A DNA stretch of 27,244 nucleotides from Bacteroidales bacterium (GTDB lineage Bacteria > Bacteroidota > Bacteroidia > Bacteroidales > UBA3663). The stretch spans positions 1 to 27,244 of the forward strand of contig JAEDEY010000020.1 in the NCBI GenBank assembly GCA_016293065.1. The letters run 5' to 3'. Of the stretch, positions 16,385 through 23,222 are shown piece after piece. The position numbers and the translations under genes are program-made. The notes below the pieces were generated by a model, which was not told the DNA's origin, ran no database searches, and saw only the letters and a list, made by a program, of their open reading frames with translations. Each line of letters begins with the position of its first letter. Within the stretch, counting starts at the first letter, position 1.

Positions 16385-17062
16385 TCAAACTACCCTTATT
16401 AGGGTCAGGCCATCGCGCATCGGCAGTATCACTTTCTCTACGCGGCAGTCTTGTGCTATCATATCGTTGAATGCCTGGAGGCCACGTGTCTGTAGGTCTC
16501 TTTCCTTTGGATTGCTGTCGAGCACCTTGCCGTCCCACAGTGTGTTGTCGGCTATGATAAGTCCGCCTTTGCGCATTCTGGGCAGAATCAGTTCGTAGTA
16601 CTTGCTGTAGATTCGCTTGTCGGCATCGATAAAGCAGACATCCCAAGTGTTGGGCAGTGTCGGGATGATGTCGATAGCATCGCCGATATGCAGGTGCAGC
16701 TTGTCGCGATGAGGTGAACGGCTGAACATATCAGTGATGAAATCCTCGAGTTCGTCGAATATCTCGATAGTGTGAATTTCGGCCTTTCCAGTCTGTGGGT
16801 CGGGAGAAAGTGCTTCTGCCATGCTCAATGCACTGTATCCGCTGAAGGTACCCAGTTCGAGTATGTTGTGGGCGTTGACGAGGTTGCAGAGCATCTTCAG
16901 GATGCGACCCTGTAGGTGACCGCTGCACATACGGCTATATGTCAGACGAAGATGAGTGAGACGCTGAACCTGATGTAGCAGCTCGGGTTCAGCATCTATA
17001 TGCTTCAGCACATATTCGTCGAGTGCCGAAGCCGTCTCTTCGTATCTCAGTTCATTATCCAT
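16385..17062 (-). CDS. SAM-dependent O-methyltransferase (COG4122 family)
   Basis: A 225-residue class I methyltransferase of the catechol-O-methyltransferase-like group. Motif I is ILELGTFSGYSALSMAEAL (about 68-86), the acidic residue contacting the SAM ribose lies in HTIEIFDE, and the family metal/substrate motifs are CFIDADKR (about 152-159) and ADNTLWDGKV. The start at 17062 overlaps the 3' end of pyk by 8 nt, so it is translated from the same message. The substrate is unknown; proteins of this family also methylate tRNA bases, so the small-molecule label is only by family. Confidence 0.88.
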   Translation of the reverse strand: MDNELRYEETASALDEYVLKHIDAEPELLHQVQRLTHLRLTYSRMCSGHLQGRILKMLCNLVNAHNILELGTFSGYSALSMAEALSPDPQTGKAEIHTIEIFDELEDFITDMFSRSPHRDKLHLHIGDAIDIIPTLPNTWDVCFIDADKRIYSKYYELILPRMRKGGLIIADNTLWDGKVLDSNPKERDLQTRGLQAFNDMIAQDCRVEKVILPMRDGLTLIRVV

Positions 17063-18533
17063 TCATTGACATTTCTGCAAGGTCGATGTATCCGTCCTTC
17101 ACATTGAGGATCTTCTCGACAGTGTTGATCTCCATGAAGCTTGCACCTTTGTCGGTCGAACCTCCCACGTATGTGATCAGGTCCTTAGGGTCAAGGAAGC
17201 TATGCTCCTCGGTGAGATGGGTAAGGCCATGGAAGAGGAAGTTGCGGATGTTGCTGTCCGATCCATATTCGACATAATGAGGCGAAACACCATAGCTCAA
17301 CCCCAAGCGGCGGCATACTCTCATGTTGTAGCACAGTGCGTAGATAGGAGCCTTAGGACGATAAGAGCAGAGCACGCGCGACGTGCGACCTGTCTTGTTG
17401 TCGGTGATCAATGCCTTCGACCCCATACATTCGATGCTTAGAGCAGCCTGCTTGCAGAGGTATGAGGTGACATTAGGCGATTGTGGCTCAAAGTGTGCAG
17501 GCACCTCATAGCGCTGTGAGTCGATCTCGCGCTCGGCTTCCTCACATACCTTGGCCATAGTCTCGACTGCTTCGCGAGGATATGAGCCGTAGGCAGTCTC
17601 GCCCGAAAGCATCACGGCATCGGTCTGGGCAAACACCGCATTGGCAATATCGCTGATCTCGGCACGAGTCGGACGAGGGTTCTTGATCATCGTGTGTAGC
17701 ATCTGTGTTGCCACTATCACAGGCTTGTTGCGTTTCATGCACTTGCGGATCAGCTCTCGCTGAATACCAGGAATCTTCTCTTGTGCTACCTCAATGCCAA
17801 GGTCGCCACGTGCTACCATCACTCCGTATGCCACATCGAGTATCTCGTCGATGTTGTCAACGCCTTCCTGGTTCTCTATCTTGGCTATGATCTTGATCTT
17901 CGAACGCTGTGCGTCGAGGATTTCCTGTATGTCGAGCACATCCTGTTTGCTGCGCACAAACGAGTGTGCGATGAAGTCGATATCTTCACGTATGGCGAGG
18001 TCGATATTGTGCTTGTCCTTCTCGGTCAGCGATGGGAGCTTGATGCTCACACCAGGCACATTCACGCTCTTGCGTTGTCCCATCTCTCCGTGGTTCTGGG
18101 CTTCAGCGATGAGCGCGTCACCATCCTTGTCAATCACCACAAAAGCCAGTTCGCCATCGTCGATGAGCACAGAAGCACCCACAGGCACGTCGTTGGTAAA
18201 GTCTGCATAGTTCATCGAGATCTGCTCGTGGGTCGATACGCCATTTGGGTCGCCCACCATGCGCACCTTGTCTCCTGGCTCGAATACGATTGTCTTCTCG
18301 GTATATTCTTCCGGAAAGACCGTAGTGCGGATTTCAGGACCTTTAGTGTCGATAAGTATAGGAATCATCTTGCTCACCTTGCGCACATTGGCAATCAGGT
18401 TGTGGATTCCTTCATCGTTGGCGTGGGCAGTATTCATTCTTACCACGTTCATGCCTCGGTCGTAGAGGTCTTTCAAGAAATCGACATCACAGTTGATGTC
18501 GCTGATAGTACAAACAATCTTAGTCTTTTTCAT
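17055..18533 (-). CDS. pyk: Pyruvate kinase
   Basis: Pyruvate kinase converts phosphoenolpyruvate and ADP to pyruvate and ATP in the cytoplasm. The 492-residue protein shows KTKIVCTI (3-10), VVRMNTAHA (30-38), DTKGPEIRT (62-70), the catalytic lysine in IIAKIENQEG (215-224), metal-binding VMVARGDLG (238-246) and ATQMLHTMI (275-283), then AVMLSGETAYGSYP. It departs from the textbook enzyme in places (MNTAHA for the common LNxSHG, QMLHTM for QMLESM, ISDINCD for IGPAS), which I take to be the Bacteroidetes form. A C-terminal allosteric-type domain starts near 355. It begins 38 nt after aroQ with no clear promoter of its own and overlaps the methyltransferase by 8 nt. Confidence 0.95.
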   Translation of the reverse strand: MKKTKIVCTISDINCDVDFLKDLYDRGMNVVRMNTAHANDEGIHNLIANVRKVSKMIPILIDTKGPEIRTTVFPEEYTEKTIVFEPGDKVRMVGDPNGVSTHEQISMNYADFTNDVPVGASVLIDDGELAFVVIDKDGDALIAEAQNHGEMGQRKSVNVPGVSIKLPSLTEKDKHNIDLAIREDIDFIAHSFVRSKQDVLDIQEILDAQRSKIKIIAKIENQEGVDNIDEILDVAYGVMVARGDLGIEVAQEKIPGIQRELIRKCMKRNKPVIVATQMLHTMIKNPRPTRAEISDIANAVFAQTDAVMLSGETAYGSYPREAVETMAKVCEEAEREIDSQRYEVPAHFEPQSPNVTSYLCKQAALSIECMGSKALITDNKTGRTSRVLCSYRPKAPIYALCYNMRVCRRLGLSYGVSPHYVEYGSDSNIRNFLFHGLTHLTEEHSFLDPKDLITYVGGSTDKGASFMEINTVEKILNVKDGYIDLAEMSMNG

Positions 18534-18571
18534 ATAATACCTTAAAATATAATTATTGTCTTTGGTTGTTG

Positions 18572-18997
18572 TTATATCTTTGAAACGAAGCTTAGCAGGG
18601 CAAGATGATAAGACTCAAGGCCGAAGCCAATGACGATGCCGCTTGCCGCAGGACTGATAAACGAGTGGTGGCGGAACTCTTCGCGCTGATGCACGTTGCT
18701 TATGTGTACCTCAATCACAGGGGTCTTGACAGCCTTGATGGCATCATGTAAAGCTACAGACGTGTGTGTATAAGCACCGGCATTGAGAATGATTCCGTCC
18801 ACTTGGCCGAATCCCATCTCGTGTATCTTGTCAATGATGCAGCCTTCGTGGTTGCTTTGATAGTAATCTATTTCAATCTCGGGGTGGGCGGCACGCATCT
18901 TGCCAAGGTAGTCTTCAAACGTTGACGACCCATAGATGCCAGGTTCTCGCTTCCCGAGAAGGTTGAGATTTGGTCCGTTGATAATCAGAATTCTCAT
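18572..18997 (-). CDS. aroQ: Type II 3-dehydroquinate dehydratase
   Basis: AroQ dehydrates 3-dehydroquinate to 3-dehydroshikimate in the shikimate pathway. The 141-residue protein is normal length and has INGPNLNLLGKREPGIYG (5-22) with the catalytic-type tyrosine (Tyr21), QSNHEG (47-52), ILNAGAYTHTSVALHDA and the catalytic histidine region EVHISNVHQREEFRHHS. The frame is open upstream to 19096, but the start is fixed at 18997: MRILIINGPNL is the family N-terminus, and the upstream residues run through the promoter and the 5' end of xerD. It heads the minus-strand operon aroQ-pyk-methyltransferase-rbfA-permease. Confidence 0.96.
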   Translation of the reverse strand: MRILIINGPNLNLLGKREPGIYGSSTFEDYLGKMRAAHPEIEIDYYQSNHEGCIIDKIHEMGFGQVDGIILNAGAYTHTSVALHDAIKAVKTPVIEVHISNVHQREEFRHHSFISPAASGIVIGFGLESYHLALLSFVSKI

Positions 18998-19027
18998 ATT
19001 TTTGTTGTTTTGAATGTTTTTTTTGCA

Positions 19028-19035
19028 TAACTTTG
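19028..19035 (+). promoter_or_regulatory. -7 box of xerD
   Basis: TAACTTTG (TAnnTTTG) lies 27 nt before the xerD ATG. GTTG at 19004-19007 is a 3-of-4 match to the -33 element at 20-nt spacing. The box lies 5 nt from, and points toward, the aroQ -7 box; CTTTGC and GCAAAG form an inverted repeat around a 3-nt centre (19031-19045). Confidence 0.6.
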
Positions 19036-19040
19036 CGCTG

Positions 19041-19048
19041 CAAAGATA
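19041..19048 (-). promoter_or_regulatory. -7 box of aroQ operon
   Basis: TATCTTTG on the minus strand, 43 nt before the aroQ ATG. A partial -33 (ATTG, plus-strand 19071-19074) is 22 nt upstream. It is the only promoter I can find for the five-gene minus operon. Confidence 0.6.
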
Positions 19049-19062
19049 AACATTTTTTTTCA

Positions 19063-19962
19063 ATGACCGACAATATTTTGGTAAATTATTACACATATTT
19101 GAAATTCGAAAGGAATTTTACCGACAATTCAGTATCTGCATATTTGTCAGATATTGACAAATTGCTGCGTTTCGCCGAATCTAAGAATAAGTCTTTGCTG
19201 TCTTTGGAACAATTTGATATCGAAGAGTTTGTGGCTGGATTGTCTGACCTCGGCATTGAGGCCACTACACAGAAACGCATACTCATTGGTGCTCGTGCTT
19301 TCTATAAATTCGCCCGTATTGAAAAACTCACCGATCAAGACCCAACCGAGCTAATTGAGTCTCCAAAACTCGGTGAACACTTGCCTGTTGTGCTTTCGGT
19401 AAGTGAGGTCGATCGCATCATTGCTGCTGCCGATCCTTCGACATGCGATGGTCAGCGCAACCGTGCTATTCTCGAGACTCTCTATTCCTGTGGCTTGCGT
19501 GTTTCCGAACTGACCGAACTGCGCATGTCGGCAATCTATGAAACTGAAGGCTATATCTCAGTATTTGGCAAAGGTCGCAAACAGCGCATAGTGCCAATTG
19601 CCGAGTCGGCTTTGCGAGAGATTCATAATTACTATGCATTCAGATATGAGATTGATGTAAAACACGGCTTCGAAGATTATGTCTTCCTCAATCGCTTTGG
19701 TCGTAAACTGAGCCGCATTATGGTGTTCAACATAGTGAAGCGCTATTGTGCAGAAGCCGGGATAAGCAAAGAGGTCAGTCCTCATACCTTCCGCCATACT
19801 TTCGCCACTCATCTGCTGGAGGGCGGAGCCAACCTCAGAGCGATCCAGATGATGCTTGGACACGAACAGATTTCGACGACAGAAATTTATACTAAAGTTG
19901 ACAAACAGATGCTCAGAGAGGAGATTTTGACTTGTCATCCGCGAAATAAATGTCATAATTAA
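19063..19962 (+). CDS. xerD: Tyrosine recombinase XerD
   Basis: A 299-residue tyrosine recombinase of Xer size. XerD with XerC resolves chromosome dimers at dif. The N-terminal SAM-like core-binding domain spans about 5-90. The catalytic domain holds ArgI Arg146 (CGLRVSEL), the beta-hairpin lysine in FGKGRKQR (168-175), His241 and ArgII Arg244 in HTFRHTFATHLLEGG, His267 (LGHEQI) and nucleophile Tyr276 (EIYTKV). The ATG at 19063 was chosen because the frame upstream only reaches a TTG inside the -7 box. Its position beside aroQ and its lack of mobile-element neighbours suggest the housekeeping recombinase rather than an integron or phage integrase. XerC cannot be excluded by eye. Confidence 0.92.
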   Translation: MTDNILVNYYTYLKFERNFTDNSVSAYLSDIDKLLRFAESKNKSLLSLEQFDIEEFVAGLSDLGIEATTQKRILIGARAFYKFARIEKLTDQDPTELIESPKLGEHLPVVLSVSEVDRIIAAADPSTCDGQRNRAILETLYSCGLRVSELTELRMSAIYETEGYISVFGKGRKQRIVPIAESALREIHNYYAFRYEIDVKHGFEDYVFLNRFGRKLSRIMVFNIVKRYCAEAGISKEVSPHTFRHTFATHLLEGGANLRAIQMMLGHEQISTTEIYTKVDKQMLREEILTCHPRNKCHN

Positions 19963-19981
19963 ATGAATTTAATAGTTAAAA

Positions 19982-20013
19982 TTTGGAACATTAAAGAAGA
20001 AACTTTATCTTTG
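19982..20013 (+). promoter_or_regulatory. Strong Bacteroidetes-type promoter of the OmpA/TPR lipoprotein gene
   Basis: -33 TTTG (19982-19985) and -7 TATCTTTG (20006-20013) with exactly 20 nt between them, a full match to the consensus. The predicted leader is about 44 nt, A/T-rich, ending at the ATG at 20062. The promoter lies just after the xerD stop (19960-19962), so the lipoprotein gene is expressed independently of xerD. Confidence 0.85.
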
Positions 20014-20061
20014 CGGCAAATTTTCGAAAGACAACAATTTTTCAAAAACAAATTCTTTATT

Positions 20062-21747
20062 ATGAAAAAAATCCTTTCTTTGATGTGTGCAGTAGCTGCG
20101 ATCCTCTGCATGACATCTTGCGGTAAGAAGCTTGAGCCTCTTACTGCCGACAATTTCGCTTGCAACCCTTCTCCTCTTGTTGAGGTAGGTGGCAAGGTCG
20201 AAGCAACTATCACCGTAACTTATCCTGAAAAGTACTTCAAGAAGAAGGCAATCCTCACTGTAACTCCAGTGCTCGTTTATGCTTCTGGTGAAACTGCCTC
20301 TGAGCCTGTGACTTTCCAGGGTGAGAAGATTTATGGCAACGACAACACTATCAGCTACAAGTATGGTGGTAATGCTACTTTCAAGGCTTCTTTCGACTAC
20401 AAAGAAGAGATGGCTAACAGTAAGCTCTATCTTGACTTCAAGGCTGAGACCAAGAGCGGTAAGGTATATACCCTTCCTCGTATCGCTATTGCCGATGGTG
20501 TAATAGCTACCGAGTCTCTCGCTACAGGTTATGGCGCAACTCCTGCTTATAGCAGTGACAACTTTGTCAAGGATACTTTCGATAAGTATATCGCCAATCT
20601 CATTTATCAGAAGAACTCTTCAAACCTCCGTTCAAGCGAGACCAAGAAGGCCGAGATGCAGGAAGTCGAGGCTATGATCAAGGCTACAAAGGATGAGGAA
20701 CGTCGCGAGTTCGAAGGCATCGAGATGGTTTCTACTGCTTCTCCTGAAGGCGCATATACTCTCAATGAGCGTCTTGCTGACAAGCGTGAATCTGCTTCTA
20801 CTAAGTATCTTCAGAAGATGCTCAAGAAGGCTAAGATGGAAGGCCAGATCACTCCTGAGCAGGTTGCCGAGAACTGGGAAGGTTTCAAGGAGCTCGTTGA
20901 GCAGTCTAACCTCCAGGACAAGGCTCTCGTTCTAAATGTTCTCGCTCGTATCAGTGATCCTGAGCAGCGCGAGCAGGAAATCCGCAACCTCTCTGCTGCT
21001 TACAAGGAGCTTGCCGATGACATCCTCCCACAGCTCCGTTACTCTAAGGTTACCGCTACTGTCAAGAACATCGGTCACACCGACGACGAGATTCTTGCTC
21101 TGGTCAACAGCGACTCTCAGGCTCTCACTCTCGAGGAGCTCCTCTATGCTGCCAACCTCGTTAAGGAGAACAGCAAGAAGGTCGAGATTCTCAAGATTGC
21201 AGACAAGAACTTCCCACAGGATCTCCGTGCAAAGAACAACATTGCCGACATCTGTTATAAGGAAGGCAAGTATGCCGAGGCTGCCAGCATCTGGAAAGAA
21301 CTCGCCAAGAAGAATCCTTCAATGCCAGAGGTTAATCTCAACCTCGGTCTCATCGCACTCAACGAGGGCGACCTTGACAAAGCTGCTTCTTACTTCGGCA
21401 AGGCAGGAACTTGCGCTGAGTATGGCGAGGCTATGGGTACCCTCCTCACAAACCAGGGTAACTACTCTGCTGCTTGCGACTACTTTGGAAAGGCAAAGAC
21501 CAACAATGCAGCTGTAGCTCAGATCTGTGCGAATAACCTCAGCGCTGCTAAGTCAACTCTCGAGGCTATCCAGAACAAGGATGCTATGACTCACTATCTC
21601 CTTGCAATCGTAGGTGCTCGCACCAACAACTCTGATACAGTCATTACCAACCTCAAGAAGGCTGTAGCTATGGATAGCTCTCTCAAGGAGAAGGCTGCCA
21701 ACGATATCGAGTTTGCTAAGTTCGCAAGCATCGTCAACGGTCTCTAA
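20062..21747 (+). CDS. Lipoprotein with OmpA-like segment and C-terminal TPRs, probably highly expressed
   Basis: A 561-residue predicted lipoprotein: signal MKKILSLMCAVAAILCMTSC with lipidated Cys20, then GKK, with no acidic surface-export signal. After a beta-rich N-terminal part (about 25-160), a segment at 217-252 contains VSTASPEGAYTLNERLADKR, which matches the peptidoglycan-binding core of OmpA-like domains (ASPEG, N..LA..R). TPR-like helices follow at about 385-500. The frame stays open to 19963, but the promoter at 19982-20013 and the signal peptide fix the start at 20062. Codon use is clearly more biased than in neighbours (CTC, GCT, TCT, CGT, AAG, GAG dominate), which suggests high expression. 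A cell-envelope anchoring or scaffold role is inferred. Confidence 0.85.
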   Translation: MKKILSLMCAVAAILCMTSCGKKLEPLTADNFACNPSPLVEVGGKVEATITVTYPEKYFKKKAILTVTPVLVYASGETASEPVTFQGEKIYGNDNTISYKYGGNATFKASFDYKEEMANSKLYLDFKAETKSGKVYTLPRIAIADGVIATESLATGYGATPAYSSDNFVKDTFDKYIANLIYQKNSSNLRSSETKKAEMQEVEAMIKATKDEERREFEGIEMVSTASPEGAYTLNERLADKRESASTKYLQKMLKKAKMEGQITPEQVAENWEGFKELVEQSNLQDKALVLNVLARISDPEQREQEIRNLSAAYKELADDILPQLRYSKVTATVKNIGHTDDEILALVNSDSQALTLEELLYAANLVKENSKKVEILKIADKNFPQDLRAKNNIADICYKEGKYAEAASIWKELAKKNPSMPEVNLNLGLIALNEGDLDKAASYFGKAGTCAEYGEAMGTLLTNQGNYSAACDYFGKAKTNNAAVAQICANNLSAAKSTLEAIQNKDAMTHYLLAIVGARTNNSDTVITNLKKAVAMDSSLKEKAANDIEFAKFASIVNGL

Positions 21748-21771
21748 TCCTATCTGATTCGATATAAATAA

Positions 21772-21810
21772 AGCCTATGAGATTCTTGTCTCATGGGCTT
21801 TTTTATTTTG
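21772..21810 (+). terminator. Strong intrinsic terminator, possibly bidirectional
   Basis: An 11-bp stem (AGCCTATGAGA with TCTCATGGGCT, one G-U) and a 6-nt loop at 21772-21799 are followed by TTTTTTATTTT. It lies 24 nt after the stop of the lipoprotein gene. Read on the minus strand it is followed by TTATTTAT, so it may also stop leftward transcripts. Confidence 0.92.
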
Positions 21811-22102
21811 CAGATGTTTCACAATAATGTTAGTTCTTTATGGTTTTGTTCTTGTTTCTGTCATAGTCGCTTGTTGTTTGACGTTGCAAAGTTACGAAAT
21901 CCGATAACCACTCAGTGTCCACTTATGGAGACAGGTTGCATGTATTCTTTGATGAATCATGGTGTTATTTTCTTGCCTTTCAACTTTAGTTCATCTGGAA
22001 GAGACCATAAAAAGCACCAAGATTTGGTATGGATTTCTGATACACAGAGGGAACGTTCCAGGTATTAATCTGTTATCTAAAACAAAATAGAGATGACACA
22101 TA

Positions 22103-22175
22103 TAAAACGAAAAAGAGAAGCGTTTCACAACGATTCTCTTTTCTTAACCTTAAAATCTAATACCATGAAAAACAC
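22103..22175 (-). ncRNA. Candidate small RNA with intrinsic terminator
   Basis: On the minus strand a -7 box TAACTTTG (22180-22187) has CTTG (one mismatch to TTTG) exactly 20 nt upstream (22208-22211). Transcription would start near 22175 and run about 70 nt into a hairpin: a 9-bp stem AAAAGAGAA/TTCTCTTTT at 22111-22119 and 22134-22142, an internal G-A mismatch, two more G-C pairs and an 8-nt loop, with a U-rich tail TTTTTCGTTTTA. There is no ORF of note on this strand. It could instead be only a second terminator for the SPFH gene. I do not recognise a known RNA family. Confidence 0.35.
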
Positions 22176-22260
22176 GATGCAAAGTTATGAGATATTTTGG
22201 CAAATTGCAAGATTTGTCATGAAAACAGGGTATAAATAGTGTATATTTATTGATAATGAC

Positions 22261-22316
22261 AAAAAATGTCATGCAATCTTTGCAAAACGTAGCATTTTTG
22301 CAAGAGAATGCATGAC
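22261..22316 (-). terminator. Probable terminator of the deoD-SPFH unit
   Basis: GTCATGCA (22268-22275) pairs with TGCATGAC (22309-22316), and the arms continue inward as an imperfect stem around TTGCAAAA/TTTTTGCAA. On the minus strand the hairpin is followed by ATTTTTTG. It lies 22 nt past the SPFH stop codon. A second small palindrome, ATGACA/TGTCAT (22256-22272), overlaps its 3' side. Confidence 0.65.
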
Positions 22317-22338
22317 TTTAAGAGAAAAATGCAATGGG

Positions 22339-23184
22339 TTATTTACCTGGGGCGAATTTCGACATATCGAACATCATTCCGCCACTTCCCACTACTGTTG
22401 GTACTTCGCCGTTCCACTTCTCGATCCAGTCTTCCTGGACTATCATAGGGCTGAGCGAAGCGGAGATGGTGCGGTTGTAGTAGGCTTCGCCATCAGCCTT
22501 GATGCGCATGGCTTCGGCTTCACCCTGAGCTTCGGCAATCTTGATCTTTGCGTTTGCCTCTGCCTCCTTGACCTTGTTCTCGGCCTTGAGGCTTGACTGG
22601 ATAGCCATATTCTTCTCGTTGATCATCTGTTCGAGAGCCTGAGGAGGAGTGATCTGTGAAGTGAATTCCTCGACAATAAAGCCCTCGGCCATCAGCGAAG
22701 CCTCAAGACGACGGCGCACGTCGCTCTCGAAGTTGGCTCGGCTCGACATGAGCGAGTCGCTCGAATACTGATTGGCGCAGGTGCGGTAAGCCTCGTAGAT
22801 GCAGGTGCGGATGTACCCCTCTTCGAGTTCTCGGATGCCTACGCGGTATTTGGTGAAGATGTCGCACGCCTTATCGGGATTGATGCGATAGGCGATGGTA
22901 GGGTCCATCGAGAAGATCGATGCGTCGCGAGCATTGACGTTGAACGGATCGTAGGTCTTGCGCTGGATGTAGGTAGGATAGGTGAAGATGGATGTCGTGA
23001 ACGGATTGTAAAAGACCCATCCATGGCATGTGCCTTCGACACCTCCATAGTTCTCCTCGGAAGTTGACCACTTGTGAAATTCTATTCCAATCTCACCAGA
23101 ATCAATGACTGTACAGCAGCGTGTGCCGCACAGGATTACAAGCAACACGATGAAGCCTGTAATAATAAGCTTAAGATGTTTCAT
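22339..23184 (-). CDS. SPFH/Band 7 (prohibitin-like) membrane protein
   Basis: A 281-residue protein with one N-terminal membrane segment (about residues 4-24), then an SPFH domain (about 25-195; VIDSGEIGIEF, YPTYIQRKTYDPFNVNARDASIFSMDPTIAYRI) and an Ala/Glu/Lys-rich coiled coil (about 195-240; KAENKVKEAEANAKIKIAEAQGEAEAMRIKADGEA in part). It ends with a short tail. SPFH proteins form ring-like oligomers and membrane microdomains; the partner here is unknown. A NfeD or FtsH neighbour, often seen with such proteins, is absent. It follows the purine nucleoside phosphorylase by 38 nt with no promoter between, suggesting a two-gene unit. Confidence 0.88.
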   Translation of the reverse strand: MKHLKLIITGFIVLLVILCGTRCCTVIDSGEIGIEFHKWSTSEENYGGVEGTCHGWVFYNPFTTSIFTYPTYIQRKTYDPFNVNARDASIFSMDPTIAYRINPDKACDIFTKYRVGIRELEEGYIRTCIYEAYRTCANQYSSDSLMSSRANFESDVRRRLEASLMAEGFIVEEFTSQITPPQALEQMINEKNMAIQSSLKAENKVKEAEANAKIKIAEAQGEAEAMRIKADGEAYYNRTISASLSPMIVQEDWIEKWNGEVPTVVGSGGMMFDMSKFAPGK

Positions 23185-23222
23185 TTATTTTAGGTTTGGA
23201 GTTGACTCCCATAGATATAAAA

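Larger units (their letters stand above)
21811..22338. other. 528-bp intergenic region without a convincing gene
   Basis: No frame has a plausible protein. Visible content: a minus-strand TAACTTTG box at 21887-21894 facing the terminator at 21772-21799; a second minus-strand TAACTTTG at 22180-22187 upstream of a hairpin with a U-rich tail (22103-22142); and a large hairpin just downstream of the SPFH gene (22261-22316). A 24-codon plus-strand reading frame (22165-22239) is probably fortuitous. The rest, about 21900-22090, shows nothing I can name. Confidence 0.6.

Noticed and set aside
17781..18545. 254-codon plus-strand frame opposite pyk
   Set aside because: Antisense shadow of pyruvate kinase; no recognisable domain or promoter.
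18575..18582. Plus-strand TATCTTTG near the aroQ stop
   Set aside because: It is explained by the last aroQ codons (Ser-Lys-Ile-stop) and would only drive antisense RNA into aroQ; no -33 was seen.
18998..19096. N-terminal extension of aroQ by 33 residues
   Set aside because: It would translate through the -7 boxes and into xerD; the family N-terminus begins at 18997.
19063..19962. xerD as a mobile-element or integron integrase
   Set aside because: Length, motifs and the aroQ neighbour fit a housekeeping Xer recombinase; there are no att sites, repeats or cargo genes nearby.
19963..20061. N-terminal extension of the lipoprotein by 33 residues
   Set aside because: It contains the promoter, and it would place 33 residues before a perfect lipoprotein signal peptide.
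21793..22068. 91-codon plus-strand frame in the intergenic region
   Set aside because: It begins inside the terminator stem of the lipoprotein gene, has no promoter and resembles no protein family.
22165..22239. 24-codon plus-strand frame starting MKNTMQSYEIFW
   Set aside because: It has an A-rich, gene-start-like sequence before the ATG but no promoter on that strand, no signal or known motif, and it overlaps the minus-strand promoter of the candidate small RNA.
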